DNA of 64,000 nucleotides from Achromobacter sp. MYb9 (GCF_002975275.1 NZ_PCOQ01000001.1:62001-126000), one strand, 5' to 3'; shown: positions 26,510-38,424, counted from the stretch's first letter. The notes: a model not told the origin generated them from the sequence alone. Numbers and translations: made by a program.

Positions 26510-28333
26510 TTAGACGGCGGCGTCGCGCGCAGCGCGCTTGCGTTCGTTTTCCAGCAGGTAGCGCTTGCGCAGACGGATCGACTTCGGCGTGATTTCCACG
26601 AGTTCGTCGTCGTCGATGAATTCCACGGCATATTCCAGCGACATCTGGATCGGCGGAACCAGGCGCACGGCTTCGTCGGTGCCCGAGGCGCGCACGTTGG
26701 TCAGCTGCTTGCCCTTGATCGGGTTCACGACCAGGTCGTTGTCGCGGCTGTGAATGCCGATGATCATGCCTTCGTACAGCGCATCGCCCGGGCTCACGAA
26801 CATGCGGCCGCGGTCCTGCAGCTTCCACAGAGCGTAGGCCACGGCGTCGCCATGGTCCTGGCTGATCAGCACGCCGTTGCGGCGCTCGCCGATCGAACCT
26901 TCCTTGACCGGGGCGTACTCATGGAAAATGTGGCTCATCAAGCCCGTGCCGCGCGTCAGCGTCAGGAACTCGTTCTGGAAGCCGATCAGGCCACGTGCCG
27001 GAATCAGGTATTCCAGGCGGGTGCGGCCACGGCCGTCCGGCTGCATGTCCTGCAGGTCGCCCTTGCGGCGGCCCAGTTCTTCCATCACGCCGCCCTGGTG
27101 GGCGTCTTCGACGTCGACCGTCAGCGATTCAAACGGCTCGCACTTCACGCCGTCGATGTCCTTGAACACCACGCGCGGGCGCGACACGGCCAGCTCGTAG
27201 CCTTCGCGGCGCATCGTTTCCAGCAGAATCGTCAGGTGCAGTTCGCCACGGCCCGACACTTCGAACACCGTGTCATCGCCCGTGTCGCGCACACGCAGCG
27301 CCACGTTGGACTTCAGTTCGCGGTCCAGGCGGTCGCGCACTTGGCGGCTGGTCACGAACTTGCCTTCGCGGCCGGCCAGCGGCGACGTGTTCACCATGAA
27401 GTTCATGGTCAGCGTCGGCTCGTCGATGCGCAGCATCGGCAAGGCTTCCTGCGCCGTCACGTCGGTGACGGTGCAGCCGATGCCCAGTTCTTCAATACCG
27501 TTGATCAGCACGATGTCGCCAGCTTCGGCTTCATCCACCACGACGCGTTCCAGGCCATGGAACTTCAGCACCTGGTTGATGCGGCCGCGGCCGCCCTGGC
27601 CTTCAGGACCAAACTTGTAAGCCACTTCCATGCCGGGGCGCATACGGCCACGATTGATGCGGCCCACGCCGATCTTGCCGACGTAGCTGTTGTAGTCCAG
27701 CGAGATGATCTGCATCTGCAGCGGACCGTTGGGATCGTCGTCGCGCTGCGGCACGTGCTGCAGAATGGCTTCGAACAACGGGCGCATATTGCCTTCGCGC
27801 ACATCCGGGGTCAGGCCGGCGTAGCCCGACAGGCCCGAGGCGTACACCACCGGGAAGTCAAGCTGCTCTTCCGTCGCGCCCAGCTTGTCGAACAGGTCGA
27901 ACGTGGCGTTGATGACGAAGTCGGTGCGAGCGCCCGGACGGTCGACCTTGTTGACCACGACGATCGGCTTCAGGCCCAGGGCCAGCGCCTTGCGGGTCAC
28001 GAAAATGGTCTGCGGCATCGGGCCTTCAACGGCGTCAACCAGCAGCAGCACGCCGTCGACCATGGACAGCACGCGTTCGACTTCACCACCGAAGTCAGCG
28101 TGACCCGGGGTGTCGACGATGTTGATGTGCGTGCCTTCGTATTCAACGGCACAGTTCTTGGCCAGAATCGTGATGCCGCGTTCTTTTTCCAGATCGTTCG
28201 AGTCCATGACCCGTTCGGTCAGCGCCTGGTTTTCGCGGAAGGTGCCGGATTGGCGCAGCAGCTGGTCGACCAGGGTTGTTTTACCGTGGTCCACGTGGGC
28301 GATGATGGCGACGTTGCGCAAGGCGCGAGTCAT
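26510..28333 (-). CDS. typA: Ribosome-associated GTPase TypA/BipA
   Basis: A 607-residue translational GTPase of the EF-G/LepA group that helps large-subunit assembly and growth under cold or stress. G1 is [10 protein letters not shown]3 [15 protein letters not shown]4 NKVDR; the C-terminal domain specific to BipA is present. It is the last gene of the rimP-nusA-infB-rbfA-truB-typA run. Its ATG overlaps the truB stop by 4 bp (ATGA), so translation is probably coupled. Confidence 0.97.
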   Translation of the reverse strand: MTRALRNVAIIAHVDHGKTTLVDQLLRQSGTFRENQALTERVMDSNDLEKERGITILAKNCAVEYEGTHINIVDTPGHADFGGEVERVLSMVDGVLLLVDAVEGPMPQTIFVTRKALALGLKPIVVVNKVDRPGARTDFVINATFDLFDKLGATEEQLDFPVVYASGLSGYAGLTPDVREGNMRPLFEAILQHVPQRDDDPNGPLQMQIISLDYNSYVGKIGVGRINRGRMRPGMEVAYKFGPEGQGGRGRINQVLKFHGLERVVVDEAEAGDIVLINGIEELGIGCTVTDVTAQEALPMLRIDEPTLTMNFMVNTSPLAGREGKFVTSRQVRDRLDRELKSNVALRVRDTGDDTVFEVSGRGELHLTILLETMRREGYELAVSRPRVVFKDIDGVKCEPFESLTVDVEDAHQGGVMEELGRRKGDLQDMQPDGRGRTRLEYLIPARGLIGFQNEFLTLTRGTGLMSHIFHEYAPVKEGSIGERRNGVLISQDHGDAVAYALWKLQDRGRMFVSPGDALYEGMIIGIHSRDNDLVVNPIKGKQLTNVRASGTDEAVRLVPPIQMSLEYAVEFIDDDELVEITPKSIRLRKRYLLENERKRAARDAAV

Positions 28334-29082
28334 AGCGAGTCCTTTAAGGTCAGGGTGGAGGGCAGCAAGCCCTCCGGCAATTCGTTCAGTGCAAGCAATG
28401 CCTGCTTGGGGTCTGGCATGGCCTGCAAGGCTTCCAGCTCAACGGCGCGTTCCAGAGAAAATGGCCCGACATGCGTGCGCCGCAGCGCCGTCAGGTGGGC
28501 GAAACAGCCCAGCACGCGCCCGATGTCCTGGGCCAGTGTTCGGATGTATGTGCCTTTACTGCAAGCCACATCGATCTCTGCCTGCGTTCCCGAAAGGGAC
28601 AACAGCTCGATGCGGTGAATCGTGATCTGGCGCGGGGCCCGTTCCAGCTCGATGCCGGCGCGCGCGTACTCGTACAACGGTTTGCCATCGCGCTTGAGCG
28701 CGGAGTACATCGGCGGAATCTGCTCGATCGTGCCCGAGAAACGTGACAGCGCGTCGCGCAGCGCCTGTTCGTCAACCGTAAAGCCCGGTTCGGCGGTGGA
28801 CACGACGTTGCCGGTCAGGTCGCCAGAATCGGTTTCGCTGCCAAATTGCAGCGTAGCGCGATACGCCTTGTCAGCGTTGAGCATCGCGCCGGAAATCTTG
28901 GTCGCGCGTCCCATGCAGCACACCAGCAAGCCGGTGGCGAAGGGGTCCAACGTGCCCGTGTGACCGGCTTTCGCCGCATCCATGGCACGTTTGGCGCGTT
29001 GTAAGGCGTGGTTGCTCGACAAACCTACGGGTTTGTCGAGCAACAGCACACCGTCGAGCAAAAGCCCGCGTCGTTTAGCCAT
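28330..29082 (-). CDS. truB: tRNA pseudouridine-55 synthase
   Basis: A 250-residue enzyme that makes pseudouridine at position 55 of the tRNA T-loop. The catalytic Asp is D46 in [11 protein letters not shown]. The start region [17 protein letters not shown] and the motif [15 protein letters not shown] are typical. It is slightly short at the C-terminus compared with the E. coli enzyme (about 310 residues), lacking most of a PUA domain. It lies downstream of rbfA and overlaps typA by 4 bp. Confidence 0.95.
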   Translation of the reverse strand: MAKRRGLLLDGVLLLDKPVGLSSNHALQRAKRAMDAAKAGHTGTLDPFATGLLVCCMGRATKISGAMLNADKAYRATLQFGSETDSGDLTGNVVSTAEPGFTVDEQALRDALSRFSGTIEQIPPMYSALKRDGKPLYEYARAGIELERAPRQITIHRIELLSLSGTQAEIDVACSKGTYIRTLAQDIGRVLGCFAHLTALRRTHVGPFSLERAVELEALQAMPDPKQALLALNELPEGLLPSTLTLKDSL

Positions 29083-29120
29083 CGTCGGAATCCGTGTTTA
29101 GAGCAGTGACGACAGCCCGA

Positions 29121-29522
29121 TCAGGACTGGTCTTCAGGTTCGTCGGGCACGCCCGAGTGGGGGCCGGGCCGGTTTGCGCGGTCGATAAGGATCGACATTT
29201 CGATACCACGGGCAATTTGCTCGTCGTGGAAGAAACGCAAAGTGGGGACAGTGTGAATGTGCAGCAGCTTATAGAGCTGCGAGTGCAGCCAACCGGCTTT
29301 CTCGTTCAGCAAGGCGGTCGCGGCTTCGGGCTCGGCGCCCAAAACCGTGAACCATACCTTGGCATGCGCGTAGTCGGTCGACAATTCCACACCAGAGAGC
29401 GTGATCAGTCCCGCGCGAGACATATCGATTTCGCGCTGGATGATCTCGGCCAGATCTTTTTGGATCTGGTCGGCCAGCCGCAGATTGCGGCCGGGGATGG
29501 CTTTGGACTTGTGACGGCTCAT
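29121..29522 (-). CDS. rbfA: 30S ribosome-binding factor A
   Basis: A 133-residue KH-fold factor needed for 30S maturation and 16S 5'-end processing, especially in the cold. It begins [20 protein letters not shown] and has the family core [21 protein letters not shown] 29522 is used; the codon two positions upstream is TTG. It sits 23 bp after infB, as in most bacteria. Confidence 0.95.
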   Translation of the reverse strand: MSRHKSKAIPGRNLRLADQIQKDLAEIIQREIDMSRAGLITLSGVELSTDYAHAKVWFTVLGAEPEAATALLNEKAGWLHSQLYKLLHIHTVPTLRFFHDEQIARGIEMSILIDRANRPGPHSGVPDEPEDQS

Positions 29523-29545
29523 TAGCAATAATGCCTCGCGACGCT

Positions 29546-32500
29546 TTACAGCGTACGCGCGATTTCCTTGATTTCAAAGACTTCCAGCTGGTCGCCCACC
29601 TGGATGTCGTTGTTGCCGCGCAGCGTAAGACCGCAATCGAAGCCCGATTTGACTTCCTTGACGTCGTCCTTGAAGCGGCGCAGCGATTCAAGATGCCCCG
29701 TCCAGTGGACCACGTTGTTGCGCAGCAGGCGTACCTGGGAATCGCGGCGGACGATGCCGTCAAGCACCATACAACCGGCGATGTTGCCAAGGCGCGAGAT
29801 GCTGTAGACCTCACGGATCTCGACCAGGCCGATGATTTCTTCTTTCTTCTCGGGCGCCAACATGCCCGACATGGCTGCCTTAACTTCATCCACGGCGTCA
29901 TAGATGATGTTGTAGTAGCGCACGTCGATGCCGTTGTTCTCGGCCAGCTTCTTGGCGCTTGCTTCCGCACGCACGTTGAAGCCGATCACGACAGCGTTCG
30001 AGGCGATGGCCAGGTTGATGTCGGTTTCCGAGATGCCGCCGACAGCCGCGTGCACCACTTGCACACGGACTTCGTCGGTCGACAGCTTGACCAGCGATTG
30101 GACCAGCGCTTCTTGCGAACCCTGCACGTCGGTCTTGACGATAAGCGTAAGCGTCTGCGTGCCCTCGCCCAGGTTGTCGAACATCGACTCCAGCTTGGCG
30201 GCCTGTTGGCGGGCCAGCTTGACGTCGCGGAACTTGCCTTGACGGAACAGCGCGATTTCGCGCGCCTTGCGCTCGTCGGACAGCGCCATCAGCTCGTCAC
30301 CAGCGGCGGGCACTTCGGTCAGGCCCTGGATTTCCACCGGGATCGAAGGGCCGGCCGATTGAATCGGCTTGCCGTTCTCGTCCAGCATGGCGCGGACGCG
30401 GCCGAAGCTTGCGCCGGCCAGCACCACGTCGCCGCGCTTGAGCGTGCCGCTCTGCACCAGAATCGTCGCGACCGGGCCGCGGCCCTTGTCCAGACGGGCT
30501 TCGATGACCAGACCCTTGGCGGCCGACTCGACCGGTGCCTTCAATTCCAGCACTTCGGCTTGCAGCAGCAGGTTTTCCAGAAGATCGTCGATGCCTTCGC
30601 CGGTCTTGGCCGACACGCCCACGAAGGGCACGTCACCACCGTATTCTTCCGGTACGACCTGTTCGGCAACCAGTTCCTGCTTGACGCGTTCCGGGTTGGC
30701 CGACGGCTTGTCGATCTTGGTCACGGCCACGACCATGGGCACGCCCGCAGCCTTTGCGTGGTGGATGGCTTCACGCGTCTGCGGCATCACGCCGTCGTCG
30801 GCGGCAACCACCAGAATCACGATGTCGGTCGCCTTGGCGCCGCGGGCACGCATGGCGGTGAACGCCTCGTGGCCCGGGGTGTCAAGGAAGGTCACCATGC
30901 CGCGCTCGGTTTGAACGTGGTAGGCGCCAATGTGCTGCGTAATGCCGCCGGCTTCGCCCGCGGCAACCTTGGCGCGGCGGATGTAGTCCAGCAGCGAGGT
31001 CTTGCCGTGGTCGACGTGGCCCATGACGGTCACGACCGGTGCGCGCGGCAGTTGCTCGGCTTCGGAAACCGTGGCGGTTTCGTCCAGGAAGGCTTCCGGG
31101 TCATCCAGCTTGGCGGCGATTGCCACGTGGCCCAGTTCCTCGACCACGATCATGGCCGTTTCCTGGTCCAGCACCTGGTTGATGGTGACCATCTGGCCCA
31201 ACTTCATCAATTGCTTGATGACTTCGGCGGCCTTGACGGACATCTTGTGGGCCAGGTCGGCCACGCTGATGGTTTCCGGCACGTGAACTTCACGTGCGAT
31301 GAATTCTTGCGGCGCCGGCTCGTTGCGGCGGTCGTTCTGCTGGTTGCGGCCACCACGGCCGCCGCCCTTGCCACCACCCTTGCCGCCTGCGCGCCAGCCA
31401 TCACGGCTGGCCGGGGCTGCCGGCTTGTCGGCGGGCTTCTTGCGCGATGCGTCATCAGACCAGGTCGACGCGACTTCAGCGGTCTTGATGGTCTTCTTGG
31501 CACCGGGCGCGGCGGGCTTGGCGTCCTTCTTGGCGCCAGGCGTGGCGCCCGGCTTGCCAGCCGGCTTGTGCAGCGTGCCCGAAATGGGCGCCGCGGCGGG
31601 GGCGGCAGGCGCCTCCGGCTCGGGGGCGCGCAGCACCTTGCGCGGACGGTTCAGCATCTCGCGCAGCGCGGCGGCTTCGGCCTCGGCGGCACGGCGGGCC
31701 TCATCGCGGCCGCCCGACGTGGCGGAGGCGGCGAGCGGCGGGCCGGCGCGGCGGTTGTCGGCGCGGTTGCCCACGCGGACAGCAGGCGCGGCAGGCGTCG
31801 ACGCGGCGGGCGCGGCGGATTTGACGGGTTCGGACTTCGCAGCAGGCTGAGCCTGGGCGACAGGCGCGTTGGCCTGGGAGGAAGATGTTTCTGACTTATT
31901 AGCTAGCACAACGGGTTCCGGCTTGGCTTCTTCAGCCAGGGGCTCGGTGGATTCAGTCTTAACTTCGGGCTTGGCCTCGTCGGCCACGGGCTCGGCAGGA
32001 GCAGGCGCCGGCGTCGGTTCGGGTTCAGGCTGGGCCTGGACTTCGGGGGCTTTCGCCTCGACGGGGGCGGGCACTTCGGCCGCGACGGATTCAACAGGCG
32101 CGGGCGCTTCAACCGGCGCGGGCGCTTCTACAGCAACGGGCTCTTCCGCCTGGACGGGGGCCGGAGCCTCTGCCTGGACGGGAATGGCCTCGCGGGGCTC
32201 GACCACGGCAGGAGCCTCGGGGGCAGCCGGCGCGGACACCTGCTGCTCGTCTTCGACGGAGGCTTCATCTTCGGCACGCGCGGACGCGGCCTGTTCCAGG
32301 GCGATTTCGGAGGGATCACGCTTGACGAACACGCGCTTCTTGCGCACTTCGACCTGAATCGTGCGCGAACGGCCGGTGGCGTCAGCCTGCCGGATTTCGG
32401 ACGTTTGGCGGCGCGTCAGGGTGATCTTCTTGCCTTCGGTCGCGCCGTGGGCACGACGCAGCGATTCGAGCAATTTCGCCTTGTCGCTGTCGGTGACGGA

Positions 32501-32608
32501 ATCGTCAACCGATTTGAGGTCAACGCCAGCCGAGCGCAGCTGATCCAGCAGCACATTGGCAGGCATTTTCAGCTCGGTAGCGAACTGGGCGACGGTGTTA
32601 CTCGACAT
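29546..32608 (-). CDS. infB: Translation initiation factor IF-2
   Basis: A 1020-residue initiation GTPase that brings fMet-tRNA to the 30S subunit. The N-terminal IF2-N domain ([20 protein letters not shown]) is followed by a roughly 350-residue low-complexity linker rich in Ala, Pro, Glu and Val repeats (about residues 105-330) and a second IF2-N region near residue 440. The G domain has [12 protein letters not shown] and [15 protein letters not shown]. The C-terminal domains II-IV are complete. Internal starts giving shorter isoforms are plausible, as in E. coli, but not shown here. Confidence 0.97.
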   Translation of the reverse strand: MSSNTVAQFATELKMPANVLLDQLRSAGVDLKSVDDSVTDSDKAKLLESLRRAHGATEGKKITLTRRQTSEIRQADATGRSRTIQVEVRKKRVFVKRDPSEIALEQAASARAEDEASVEDEQQVSAPAAPEAPAVVEPREAIPVQAEAPAPVQAEEPVAVEAPAPVEAPAPVESVAAEVPAPVEAKAPEVQAQPEPEPTPAPAPAEPVADEAKPEVKTESTEPLAEEAKPEPVVLANKSETSSSQANAPVAQAQPAAKSEPVKSAAPAASTPAAPAVRVGNRADNRRAGPPLAASATSGGRDEARRAAEAEAAALREMLNRPRKVLRAPEPEAPAAPAAAPISGTLHKPAGKPGATPGAKKDAKPAAPGAKKTIKTAEVASTWSDDASRKKPADKPAAPASRDGWRAGGKGGGKGGGRGGRNQQNDRRNEPAPQEFIAREVHVPETISVADLAHKMSVKAAEVIKQLMKLGQMVTINQVLDQETAMIVVEELGHVAIAAKLDDPEAFLDETATVSEAEQLPRAPVVTVMGHVDHGKTSLLDYIRRAKVAAGEAGGITQHIGAYHVQTERGMVTFLDTPGHEAFTAMRARGAKATDIVILVVAADDGVMPQTREAIHHAKAAGVPMVVAVTKIDKPSANPERVKQELVAEQVVPEEYGGDVPFVGVSAKTGEGIDDLLENLLLQAEVLELKAPVESAAKGLVIEARLDKGRGPVATILVQSGTLKRGDVVLAGASFGRVRAMLDENGKPIQSAGPSIPVEIQGLTEVPAAGDELMALSDERKAREIALFRQGKFRDVKLARQQAAKLESMFDNLGEGTQTLTLIVKTDVQGSQEALVQSLVKLSTDEVRVQVVHAAVGGISETDINLAIASNAVVIGFNVRAEASAKKLAENNGIDVRYYNIIYDAVDEVKAAMSGMLAPEKKEEIIGLVEIREVYSISRLGNIAGCMVLDGIVRRDSQVRLLRNNVVHWTGHLESLRRFKDDVKEVKSGFDCGLTLRGNNDIQVGDQLEVFEIKEIARTL

Positions 32609-32703
32609 TAGGCTCTCTCTTCCCTATATGCAGCTATTACAAACAACGTGAACTTGCGGTGGATAAAACCAGCACTACCCACCGCAGACCCGTGTCCTTT
32701 TGG

Positions 32704-34182
32704 TTATTCTTCGTCGAACCAATGGGCGCGGGCACGCATGATGAGGTCGCTGGCTTCCTGCTCGGTCAAGCCGGCGATTTCCGCCAGTTCGTCCGTTGCC
32801 AGTTCGGCCAGATCATCACGCGTATGCACTTGACGCTCGGCCAGCTTGCCAGCCAATTCCTGCGTCATGCCTTCGAGTTCAAGCAAATCCTGTGCGGTCT
32901 CAAGGCGCTCTTCCTGGGCAATCGCCTCAGTCAGCAACGCATTGCGGGCACGGGCGCGCAATTCATTGATGGTGTCTTCGTCAAACGCTTCGATTTCCAG
33001 CAGTTCCTGCATGGGCACGTAAGCGATTTCCTCGATACCGGTGAAACCTTCGTCGATCAGGATGTCAGCGACTTCCTCATCAACGTCCAGCTTGCTCATG
33101 AACGTGGCGCGCAGACCCGACCGCTCGACTTCCTGGCGATTCAGGCTTTCTTCCGGCGTCATGATGTTGATCTGCCAGCCAGTCAGTTCGGACGCCAGGC
33201 GCACGTTCTGACCCTTGGCGCCGATGGCCTTGGGCAGGTTTTCTTCGTCGACGACAACGTCCATCGCATGCTTGTCTTCATCAACGACGATCGATTCGAC
33301 GTTGGCCGGCGCCAGGGCGCCAATGACAAACTGCGCGGGGTCTTCCGACCACAGCACGATATCGACCTGCTCGCCGCCCAGCTCGTTGCGAACCGCGGTA
33401 ACGCGCGAACCGCGCATGCCCACACACGTGCCGATGGGGTCGATACGCTTATCGTAAGCCACCACGGCGATCTTCGCACGCACGCCGGCATCGCGGGCAG
33501 CGGCCTTGATCTCCAGCAGGCCTTGTTCGATTTCCGGAACTTCGTTCTCGAACAGCTGGCGGATGAACTCGGGCGAGGTGCGCGACAGGATCACTTGCTG
33601 GCCACGCGCGGCGTGGTCAACACGCAACACGAAGGCGCGGACGCGGTCGGCCACCCGGAGGTTTTCCTTCGGGATCATCTCGGAACGCGGCAGGCGCGCT
33701 TCGATCTTGCCGGTTTCGACAATGGCGTCGCCCTTGTCCATGCGCTTGATCGTGCCGGACACGATGGTCTCGCCACGGTCCAGGAAGTCGTTCAGCACCT
33801 GTTCGCGCTCGGCGTCACGAATCTTTTGCAGAATGGCCTGCTTGGCCGCCTGCGCGCCGATACGGCCGAATTCGATGGGCTCGAGGGGCTCTTCGATGTA
33901 TTCGCCTTCCTGGATGCCAGGGACGATTTCCACCGCGTCCGACAGCATTTCCTGCTTATCGGGTTCTTGCAGCCCGGCTTCGTCGGGCACGACCAGCCAA
34001 CGGCGGAAGCCCTCGTGATCGCCGGTTTCCCTATCGATGGCGACACGAATGTCCGCATCATCCTTGAAGCGCTTTTTCATGGCCGAGGCCAGCGCACTTT
34101 CCAGCGCACCGAACACGACGTCGCGCGTGACGTTCTTTTCACGCGCCAAGGCATCGACCAACAGAAGAATTTCGCGACTCAT
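32704..34182 (-). CDS. nusA: Transcription termination/antitermination factor NusA
   Basis: A 492-residue RNA polymerase-binding factor. The N-terminal domain begins [20 protein letters not shown], followed by the S1 domain (about residues 135-200), two KH domains with [11 protein letters not shown] and [12 protein letters not shown], and two C-terminal acidic repeats. NusA stimulates hairpin-dependent pausing and termination. Its gene overlaps rimP by 4 bp and lies behind a terminator-like hairpin just before rimP, which allows autoregulation. The gap to infB is 95 bp and holds a GCGGTGG/CCACCGC stem. Confidence 0.97.
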   Translation of the reverse strand: MSREILLLVDALAREKNVTRDVVFGALESALASAMKKRFKDDADIRVAIDRETGDHEGFRRWLVVPDEAGLQEPDKQEMLSDAVEIVPGIQEGEYIEEPLEPIEFGRIGAQAAKQAILQKIRDAEREQVLNDFLDRGETIVSGTIKRMDKGDAIVETGKIEARLPRSEMIPKENLRVADRVRAFVLRVDHAARGQQVILSRTSPEFIRQLFENEVPEIEQGLLEIKAAARDAGVRAKIAVVAYDKRIDPIGTCVGMRGSRVTAVRNELGGEQVDIVLWSEDPAQFVIGALAPANVESIVVDEDKHAMDVVVDEENLPKAIGAKGQNVRLASELTGWQINIMTPEESLNRQEVERSGLRATFMSKLDVDEEVADILIDEGFTGIEEIAYVPMQELLEIEAFDEDTINELRARARNALLTEAIAQEERLETAQDLLELEGMTQELAGKLAERQVHTRDDLAELATDELAEIAGLTEQEASDLIMRARAHWFDEE

Positions 34183-34679
34183 CGCTTTTTGCCCTTGAAA
34201 TCCAGAACGGGATCCAGTTTTGCACGTTCGATGTCATCGACCGTGAAGTTCAAAACCTGGACATCGTTCTTTTTTGCCTCAAATTCGAGACCGAAGACGG
34301 TCTTGTGCATGCCAGCAGCGGCGTCCGAGGCGGCGGCGTCTTCGGGCACGGTCAGCGTGCCGGAGAAGACCTTACGTCCGTCTAATGCCTCGCGCAGCTT
34401 GATTTCGATGCGCTCGCCTGCGAAACGGCGGAATTCGTTCTCGTTGCGCAGCGGGCGATCAATGCCCGGCGAACCGACTTCGAGCCGCTTATAGTCGATG
34501 TTCTCGACTTCAAACACCCGCGACAATTGGCGCGAAACCTGCTCACAGTCTTCGATGCGCACACCGCCGACCCGATCGATCGTCACGCGCAAAAGGCCCA
34601 GGGCGGCACGCTCGACGTCTACGAGTTCGAGGTCCATGCCGGCCAAAGCCTCTTCGGTCAATGCGAATAAATCAGCCAT
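34179..34679 (-). CDS. rimP: Ribosome maturation factor RimP
   Basis: A 166-residue 30S assembly factor. It begins [20 protein letters not shown] and has the family core [24 protein letters not shown] 34679 is chosen, but the ribosome-binding site is weak (GAG after a run of T). A GTG at 34703 lies inside the terminator hairpin and would add eight residues. It is the first gene of the nusA-infB operon. Confidence 0.94.
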   Translation of the reverse strand: MADLFALTEEALAGMDLELVDVERAALGLLRVTIDRVGGVRIEDCEQVSRQLSRVFEVENIDYKRLEVGSPGIDRPLRNENEFRRFAGERIEIKLREALDGRKVFSGTLTVPEDAAASDAAAGMHKTVFGLEFEAKKNDVQVLNFTVDDIERAKLDPVLDFKGKKR

Positions 34680-34685
34680 ATACTC

Positions 34686-34713
34686 AAAAAAAATGGGCTG
34701 CACGCCCAGCCCA
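34686..34713 (-). terminator. Intrinsic terminator/attenuator directly upstream of rimP
   Basis: TGGGCTG (34694-34700) pairs with CAGCCCA (34707-34713) and is followed on the minus strand by eight T (34686-34693). The T-run ends 6 bp before the rimP ATG and overlaps its ribosome-binding region. Transcripts entering the rimP-nusA-infB operon from the leader must read through it. Confidence 0.8.
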
Positions 34714-35097
34714 CCGATATTGCGCAGAGCCCAGCCGCTTCCCTACTGCACGTAAGGAGCAATGCTGGGCAGCGCCCTATATTGCGACCTAATTTGTGGT
34801 TTGCGCCACGGGATTCCCCCCATGCAGCCCCGCCCCAACCCGTCAATCCGGGCCCGGCGGCACTTGGCGCAACTCCGATGCCAACTGCTCTTGCCTACCG
34901 CGCTTTGCCTACCGGCAATGTCCTTTACAGGCAACGCCCTACAGGCCATGCGCTTGATACTTCGCTTGATACTTCTGCTTGATACTGCGCCAGATACTTT
35001 CTTGCCGCACACCAAGTACGACCACCACACGCTACCGGACACGTTGTAAGGCCAATGTCGGGCGCAAGGCAATGGCGCGAAGCCATGAAAACCATTG
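34714..35097 (-). other. Long untranslated leader of the rimP operon, no convincing gene
   Basis: About 390 bp between the candidate promoter near 35100 and the attenuator. Reading frames in it have no recognisable family, no good ribosome-binding site and weak coding character. It contains a cluster of short repeats (34952-34999) and ends in the terminator hairpin. I interpret it as regulatory leader RNA. Confidence 0.5.
34952..34999. repeat. Short tandem repeats in the rimP leader
   Basis: GCTTGATACTT occurs at 34952-34962 and 34964-34974; GCTTGATACT at 34977-34986; a degenerate CAGATACTT starts at 34991. The unit length is 12-13 bp. Confidence 0.75.
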
Positions 35098-35106
35098 ATT
35101 TTACCA
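35098..35106 (-). promoter_or_regulatory. Candidate extended -10 promoter of the rimP-nusA-infB operon
   Basis: On the minus strand TGGTAAAAT gives an extended -10 (TG-N-TAAAAT). No good -35 lies at 17 bp, which fits an extended -10 promoter. The position is about 100 bp past the rluB stop. Confidence 0.4.
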
Positions 35107-35200
35107 GATAAACCGGAAAAACGCCTGATTCGTCACGGGCTTACGTTTATATGGGACACATCGGACCCGGCGGCGCGCCCTGCGCGCCGCCTGACAGCGC

Positions 35201-37030
35201 TTAGCGGCCCTGACGGCCACGTCCGCCCATCACCCCAAGGCGGGATTCGTGGGCCGAAGCGCCACGCGGCTGCCAATCATCACCACGCGGGGATGACGAC
35301 GACGAGGCATTGCGCGGAGCACGCGGCTTGCCGCCCGCACCCGGCCCCTTGCTGTTGCCGGCGCCGCCACCCGCCGCGCGCGGCGAGCCTTCGGCCTTGC
35401 TGCCGCCGCGACCGGCGCCTGCCGGCTTGCCGCCGCGGCTGTTGCCGCCGCCCGCGCCCGCCGGTTTGCCGCCACCCGGCTTACGGCCGGAAGGCTTGCG
35501 GCCACCACCACCCACCGGGGCTTCGGCCACATTGCCGACGGCATCCGCCGACGCCATGGGGCCCGACGGGCCGTTGGCCGCGGCCGAACGCGGACCGCGA
35601 GGCTTGCCACCCGGTTTGCCACCAGGCTTTCCGCCCGACTTTCCACCCGGACGGCCACCGCCCGCCGGCGCAGCCGAACGGCCGCCACCGGGCTTGCCGC
35701 CCTTGCGATTGCCGCCCGCGCCTTCCGCGGCCAACGGATGGCCGTTGGCATAGCCACCGGCAATCATCAAACCGGTACCGAACGGATCCGACGGACACGC
35801 GGCCGTTTGGCCTGCACTACCCAGACGACCGCCCTGCAGCTTGCCGCGGCGACCAATGCGGGCGCCATTCATGCCATTGCGGTCCATGGTGCCGAAGCCG
35901 GGAGGCAAGGCGCTGTCATGTGACTGCGGTTGCTTCGAGCGGCGGCGGTTGCCACCGGATTCGTCGTCTTCACGCAACAGTCCCAGCTGGACCATCAGCG
36001 CGGTCACGAGCGAACCGTCCAATTCTTCCCAACGGCCGCGCCGCAGCGTGCGCGGCAGCACCACATCGCCGAAACGGGTACGGATCAGGCGGCTGACCGT
36101 GACGCCGACGGCTTCGAACATGCGGCGGACTTCGCGGTTGCGGCCTTCCTGCAAGGTCACGCGATACCAGCGGTTGCTGCCATCGCCACCCAGGTATTCC
36201 AGCGCGCCGAAAGCGGCCAGGCCGTCTTCAAGCTCAATGCCATCGACCAGCGACTGGCGCTGGGCCTCGTCCATTTCGCCCAACACGCGGACCGCGTATT
36301 CGCGCTCGGTGCCGTAACGGGGGTGCATGATGCGATTGGCCATGTCGCCGGAGGTCGTGAAAATCAGCAGACCTTCGGTATTCAAGTCCAGGCGCCCGAC
36401 CGACAACCATTTGCCGGTGCGCAGCTTGGGCAAGCGCGCGAAAACACTGGCGCGGCCACCCGGATCATCGTGGCTGACGATCTCGCCTGCCGGCTTGTGA
36501 TACAGAATCACGCGCGGCGGCTTCTTCGTATTCACGCGCATGATCGGCTTGCCGTTGACACGGACCTGATCATTCGGCGCCACGCGCTGGCCAATATGGG
36601 CCGGCTCGCCGTTGACCGACACGCGGCCCGCGACGATCAACTCTTCCATCTCGCGGCGCGAACCGATGCCGGCGTCAGCCAGCACCTTGTGCAGCTTGGG
36701 CATGACCGAATCGCTGTTCAGGTACTTGCCCAGGCGCTGCTCCATGCGGTCGGCCGAGTCCAGGTACGACAGGGCCTGCTCGGCTTCCTGCTCGCCACCA
36801 CGGGAGTCAGGCGACTCGACCGGAGCAGCGGCGGCCGCAGGTTGCTGGCCCTCGACGGCCGGCGCCTGTTCGGCCGTCGCATCGCCGCGACGGCGACGGA
36901 ACGGCGTCCTCAGCTTGCGCCCGCGCCCACGGGCGCCGGCCTCACCTTCGGCTGCCGGCTCGCGCGCGGCGGAAGCTTCCGGTTGACCGTTGGAAACGGT
37001 GTCATCCGAACGGGGATTGTCGTCCTGCAT
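35201..37030 (-). CDS. rluB: 23S rRNA pseudouridine synthase RluB with long disordered tail
   Basis: A 609-residue pseudouridine synthase, probably acting at 23S position 2605. A disordered, Arg/Ala-rich N-terminus (about residues 1-100) is followed by an S4 domain ([20 protein letters not shown]) and the catalytic domain with [12 protein letters not shown]. The C-terminal 250 residues are low-complexity, Gly/Lys/Pro-rich, with tandem GGKP units, highly basic and far longer than in E. coli RluB (about 290 residues in all). I use ATG 37030 ([10 protein letters not shown]). A TTG at 37069 would overlap the scpB stop as TTGA and is a serious alternative. A GC-rich hairpin (35169-35191) follows the stop. 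Confidence 0.9.
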   Translation of the reverse strand: MQDDNPRSDDTVSNGQPEASAAREPAAEGEAGARGRGRKLRTPFRRRRGDATAEQAPAVEGQQPAAAAAPVESPDSRGGEQEAEQALSYLDSADRMEQRLGKYLNSDSVMPKLHKVLADAGIGSRREMEELIVAGRVSVNGEPAHIGQRVAPNDQVRVNGKPIMRVNTKKPPRVILYHKPAGEIVSHDDPGGRASVFARLPKLRTGKWLSVGRLDLNTEGLLIFTTSGDMANRIMHPRYGTEREYAVRVLGEMDEAQRQSLVDGIELEDGLAAFGALEYLGGDGSNRWYRVTLQEGRNREVRRMFEAVGVTVSRLIRTRFGDVVLPRTLRRGRWEELDGSLVTALMVQLGLLREDDESGGNRRRSKQPQSHDSALPPGFGTMDRNGMNGARIGRRGKLQGGRLGSAGQTAACPSDPFGTGLMIAGGYANGHPLAAEGAGGNRKGGKPGGGRSAAPAGGGRPGGKSGGKPGGKPGGKPRGPRSAAANGPSGPMASADAVGNVAEAPVGGGGRKPSGRKPGGGKPAGAGGGNSRGGKPAGAGRGGSKAEGSPRAAGGGAGNSKGPGAGGKPRAPRNASSSSSPRGDDWQPRGASAHESRLGVMGGRGRQGR

Positions 37031-37065
37031 TGCTGTATTCGTTGTCACTGGGACAGCTCCGAATT

Positions 37066-38277
37066 TCAAACTTGGGTAGGCCTGCCAGGGGCAGGCTCGT
37101 CATCATCAGGGGACGCCGACTCACGGCCGGCGCGAGGCCGCTCCGGATCTGCCTCGCCCGACGCCGTGGGGACGACATCGGGGTCGGGCCGAACAGATTC
37201 GTCAAGGCCGATGGCGGGCTCATGCCCGGCGGCGCCAGGCGCTGCGTGATCGGTCTCGTCAATCGGTTCGGTCGGTTCCGCGTGTTTTGCGTTCTCGACA
37301 CTTTCCTTTGCAGCACCGGCTTCTGTGACGTCGGCGGCCATATCGGAAAGGTCGTTGCCTGCCCCTTCGTCGGGAAAACCGGACGGGGTTGGCGTATTGG
37401 ACAAGCCTTCGGCTTGCTCCCGGACGGTGGGTTCGTCTGCGGGATCCGCGCCTTCTTCTGTGCGCGAAACGACGGATTCTACGCTATCGCCCGGGGCTAT
37501 GGTTGCATCGTGTTCCGAAACAGACAATTCCGCAACTGGGATAGCGTCATTTTCTTCCACGCCCGGCGGCTCGTCGACGGCGATTTCGCCCTGCAAACCG
37601 CTGGTTTCACCATCGATTCCATCGCTGGCTTCGCCGTCGGTGACGGCGGCTGCGTCATCAGGCGCGGCAGCGTCGACGTCGGCGGGCGCAGCCCCCTCGC
37701 CTGTCAGTTGCTGCACTTCGCCCAAATCCAGACCGGCCAGCGCCGCAGCGGCTTGTGCCGATTCCAGCGGCGGAAGCTCGTCCAGCGCCCGCAAGCCCAG
37801 GTCATCCAGGAATTGACGCGTCGTGCCGAACAGGGCGGGACGGCCCGGCGCATCGCGATGCCCGATGACCTCGATCCAGCCCCGATCCTCCAGCGCCTTC
37901 ACGATCTGCGAAGACACGGTGACCCCGCGGATGTCCTCGATGTCGCCGCGCGTGACCGGCTGACGCCAGGCCACGATGGCCAGCGTCTCCATGACAGCAC
38001 GCGAATACTTGGGCGGCTTTTCAGGGCTGAGCCGCTCAAGGTAGCGCTGCATGTGCGGGCGGCTTTGGAATCGCCATCCGCTAGCCAGTTGCACCAGTTC
38101 AAGGCCGCCATCGGCCCAATTGCTCTGCAGCGTCTCCAACAGCCCGCGCAGCTTGCTGTTGTCGAATTGTTCATCGTCCCCGAATAGCTTGCGCATATCG
38201 GACAGTTGCATCGGCTGCACCGCGCATAACAGCGCGGTTTCCAGCACGAGTATTGCCTCGCTATCGTTCATCGACAT
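37066..38277 (-). CDS. scpB: Segregation and condensation protein B, with acidic C-terminal extension
   Basis: A 403-residue kleisin-associated subunit of the SMC-ScpA-ScpB condensin. The winged-helix core (about residues 5-175) includes [20 protein letters not shown] and [20 protein letters not shown]. The remaining roughly 220 residues are Ala/Asp/Glu-rich and probably disordered; typical ScpB is about 200 residues. The first Met (38277) is used; MNDSEAI at 38271 is equally possible. It is followed directly by rluB and is divergent from tRNA-fMet. Confidence 0.92.
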   Translation of the reverse strand: MSMNDSEAILVLETALLCAVQPMQLSDMRKLFGDDEQFDNSKLRGLLETLQSNWADGGLELVQLASGWRFQSRPHMQRYLERLSPEKPPKYSRAVMETLAIVAWRQPVTRGDIEDIRGVTVSSQIVKALEDRGWIEVIGHRDAPGRPALFGTTRQFLDDLGLRALDELPPLESAQAAAALAGLDLGEVQQLTGEGAAPADVDAAAPDDAAAVTDGEASDGIDGETSGLQGEIAVDEPPGVEENDAIPVAELSVSEHDATIAPGDSVESVVSRTEEGADPADEPTVREQAEGLSNTPTPSGFPDEGAGNDLSDMAADVTEAGAAKESVENAKHAEPTEPIDETDHAAPGAAGHEPAIGLDESVRPDPDVVPTASGEADPERPRAGRESASPDDDEPAPGRPTQV

Positions 38278-38298
38278 TCAAATTCAAAAAGGGCTAAC

Positions 38299-38327
38299 TT
38301 GCGCTAGGTTGAAAATAAGGTTAATAT
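38299..38327 (+). promoter_or_regulatory. Promoter of the initiator tRNA gene
   Basis: -35 TTGCGC (38299-38304), 17-bp spacer, -10 TAATAT (38322-38327), with the tRNA 5' end 13 bp downstream. Confidence 0.75.
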
Positions 38328-38339
38328 TCTTTTCTCAGA

Positions 38340-38416
<77 letters not shown>

Positions 38417-38424
38417 AATTGACG

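Noticed and set aside
34743..35072. A 109-codon minus-strand frame in the rimP leader
   Set aside because: It includes the short tandem repeats (SIKRSIKR), has no ribosome-binding site and no known family; leader RNA is the better explanation.
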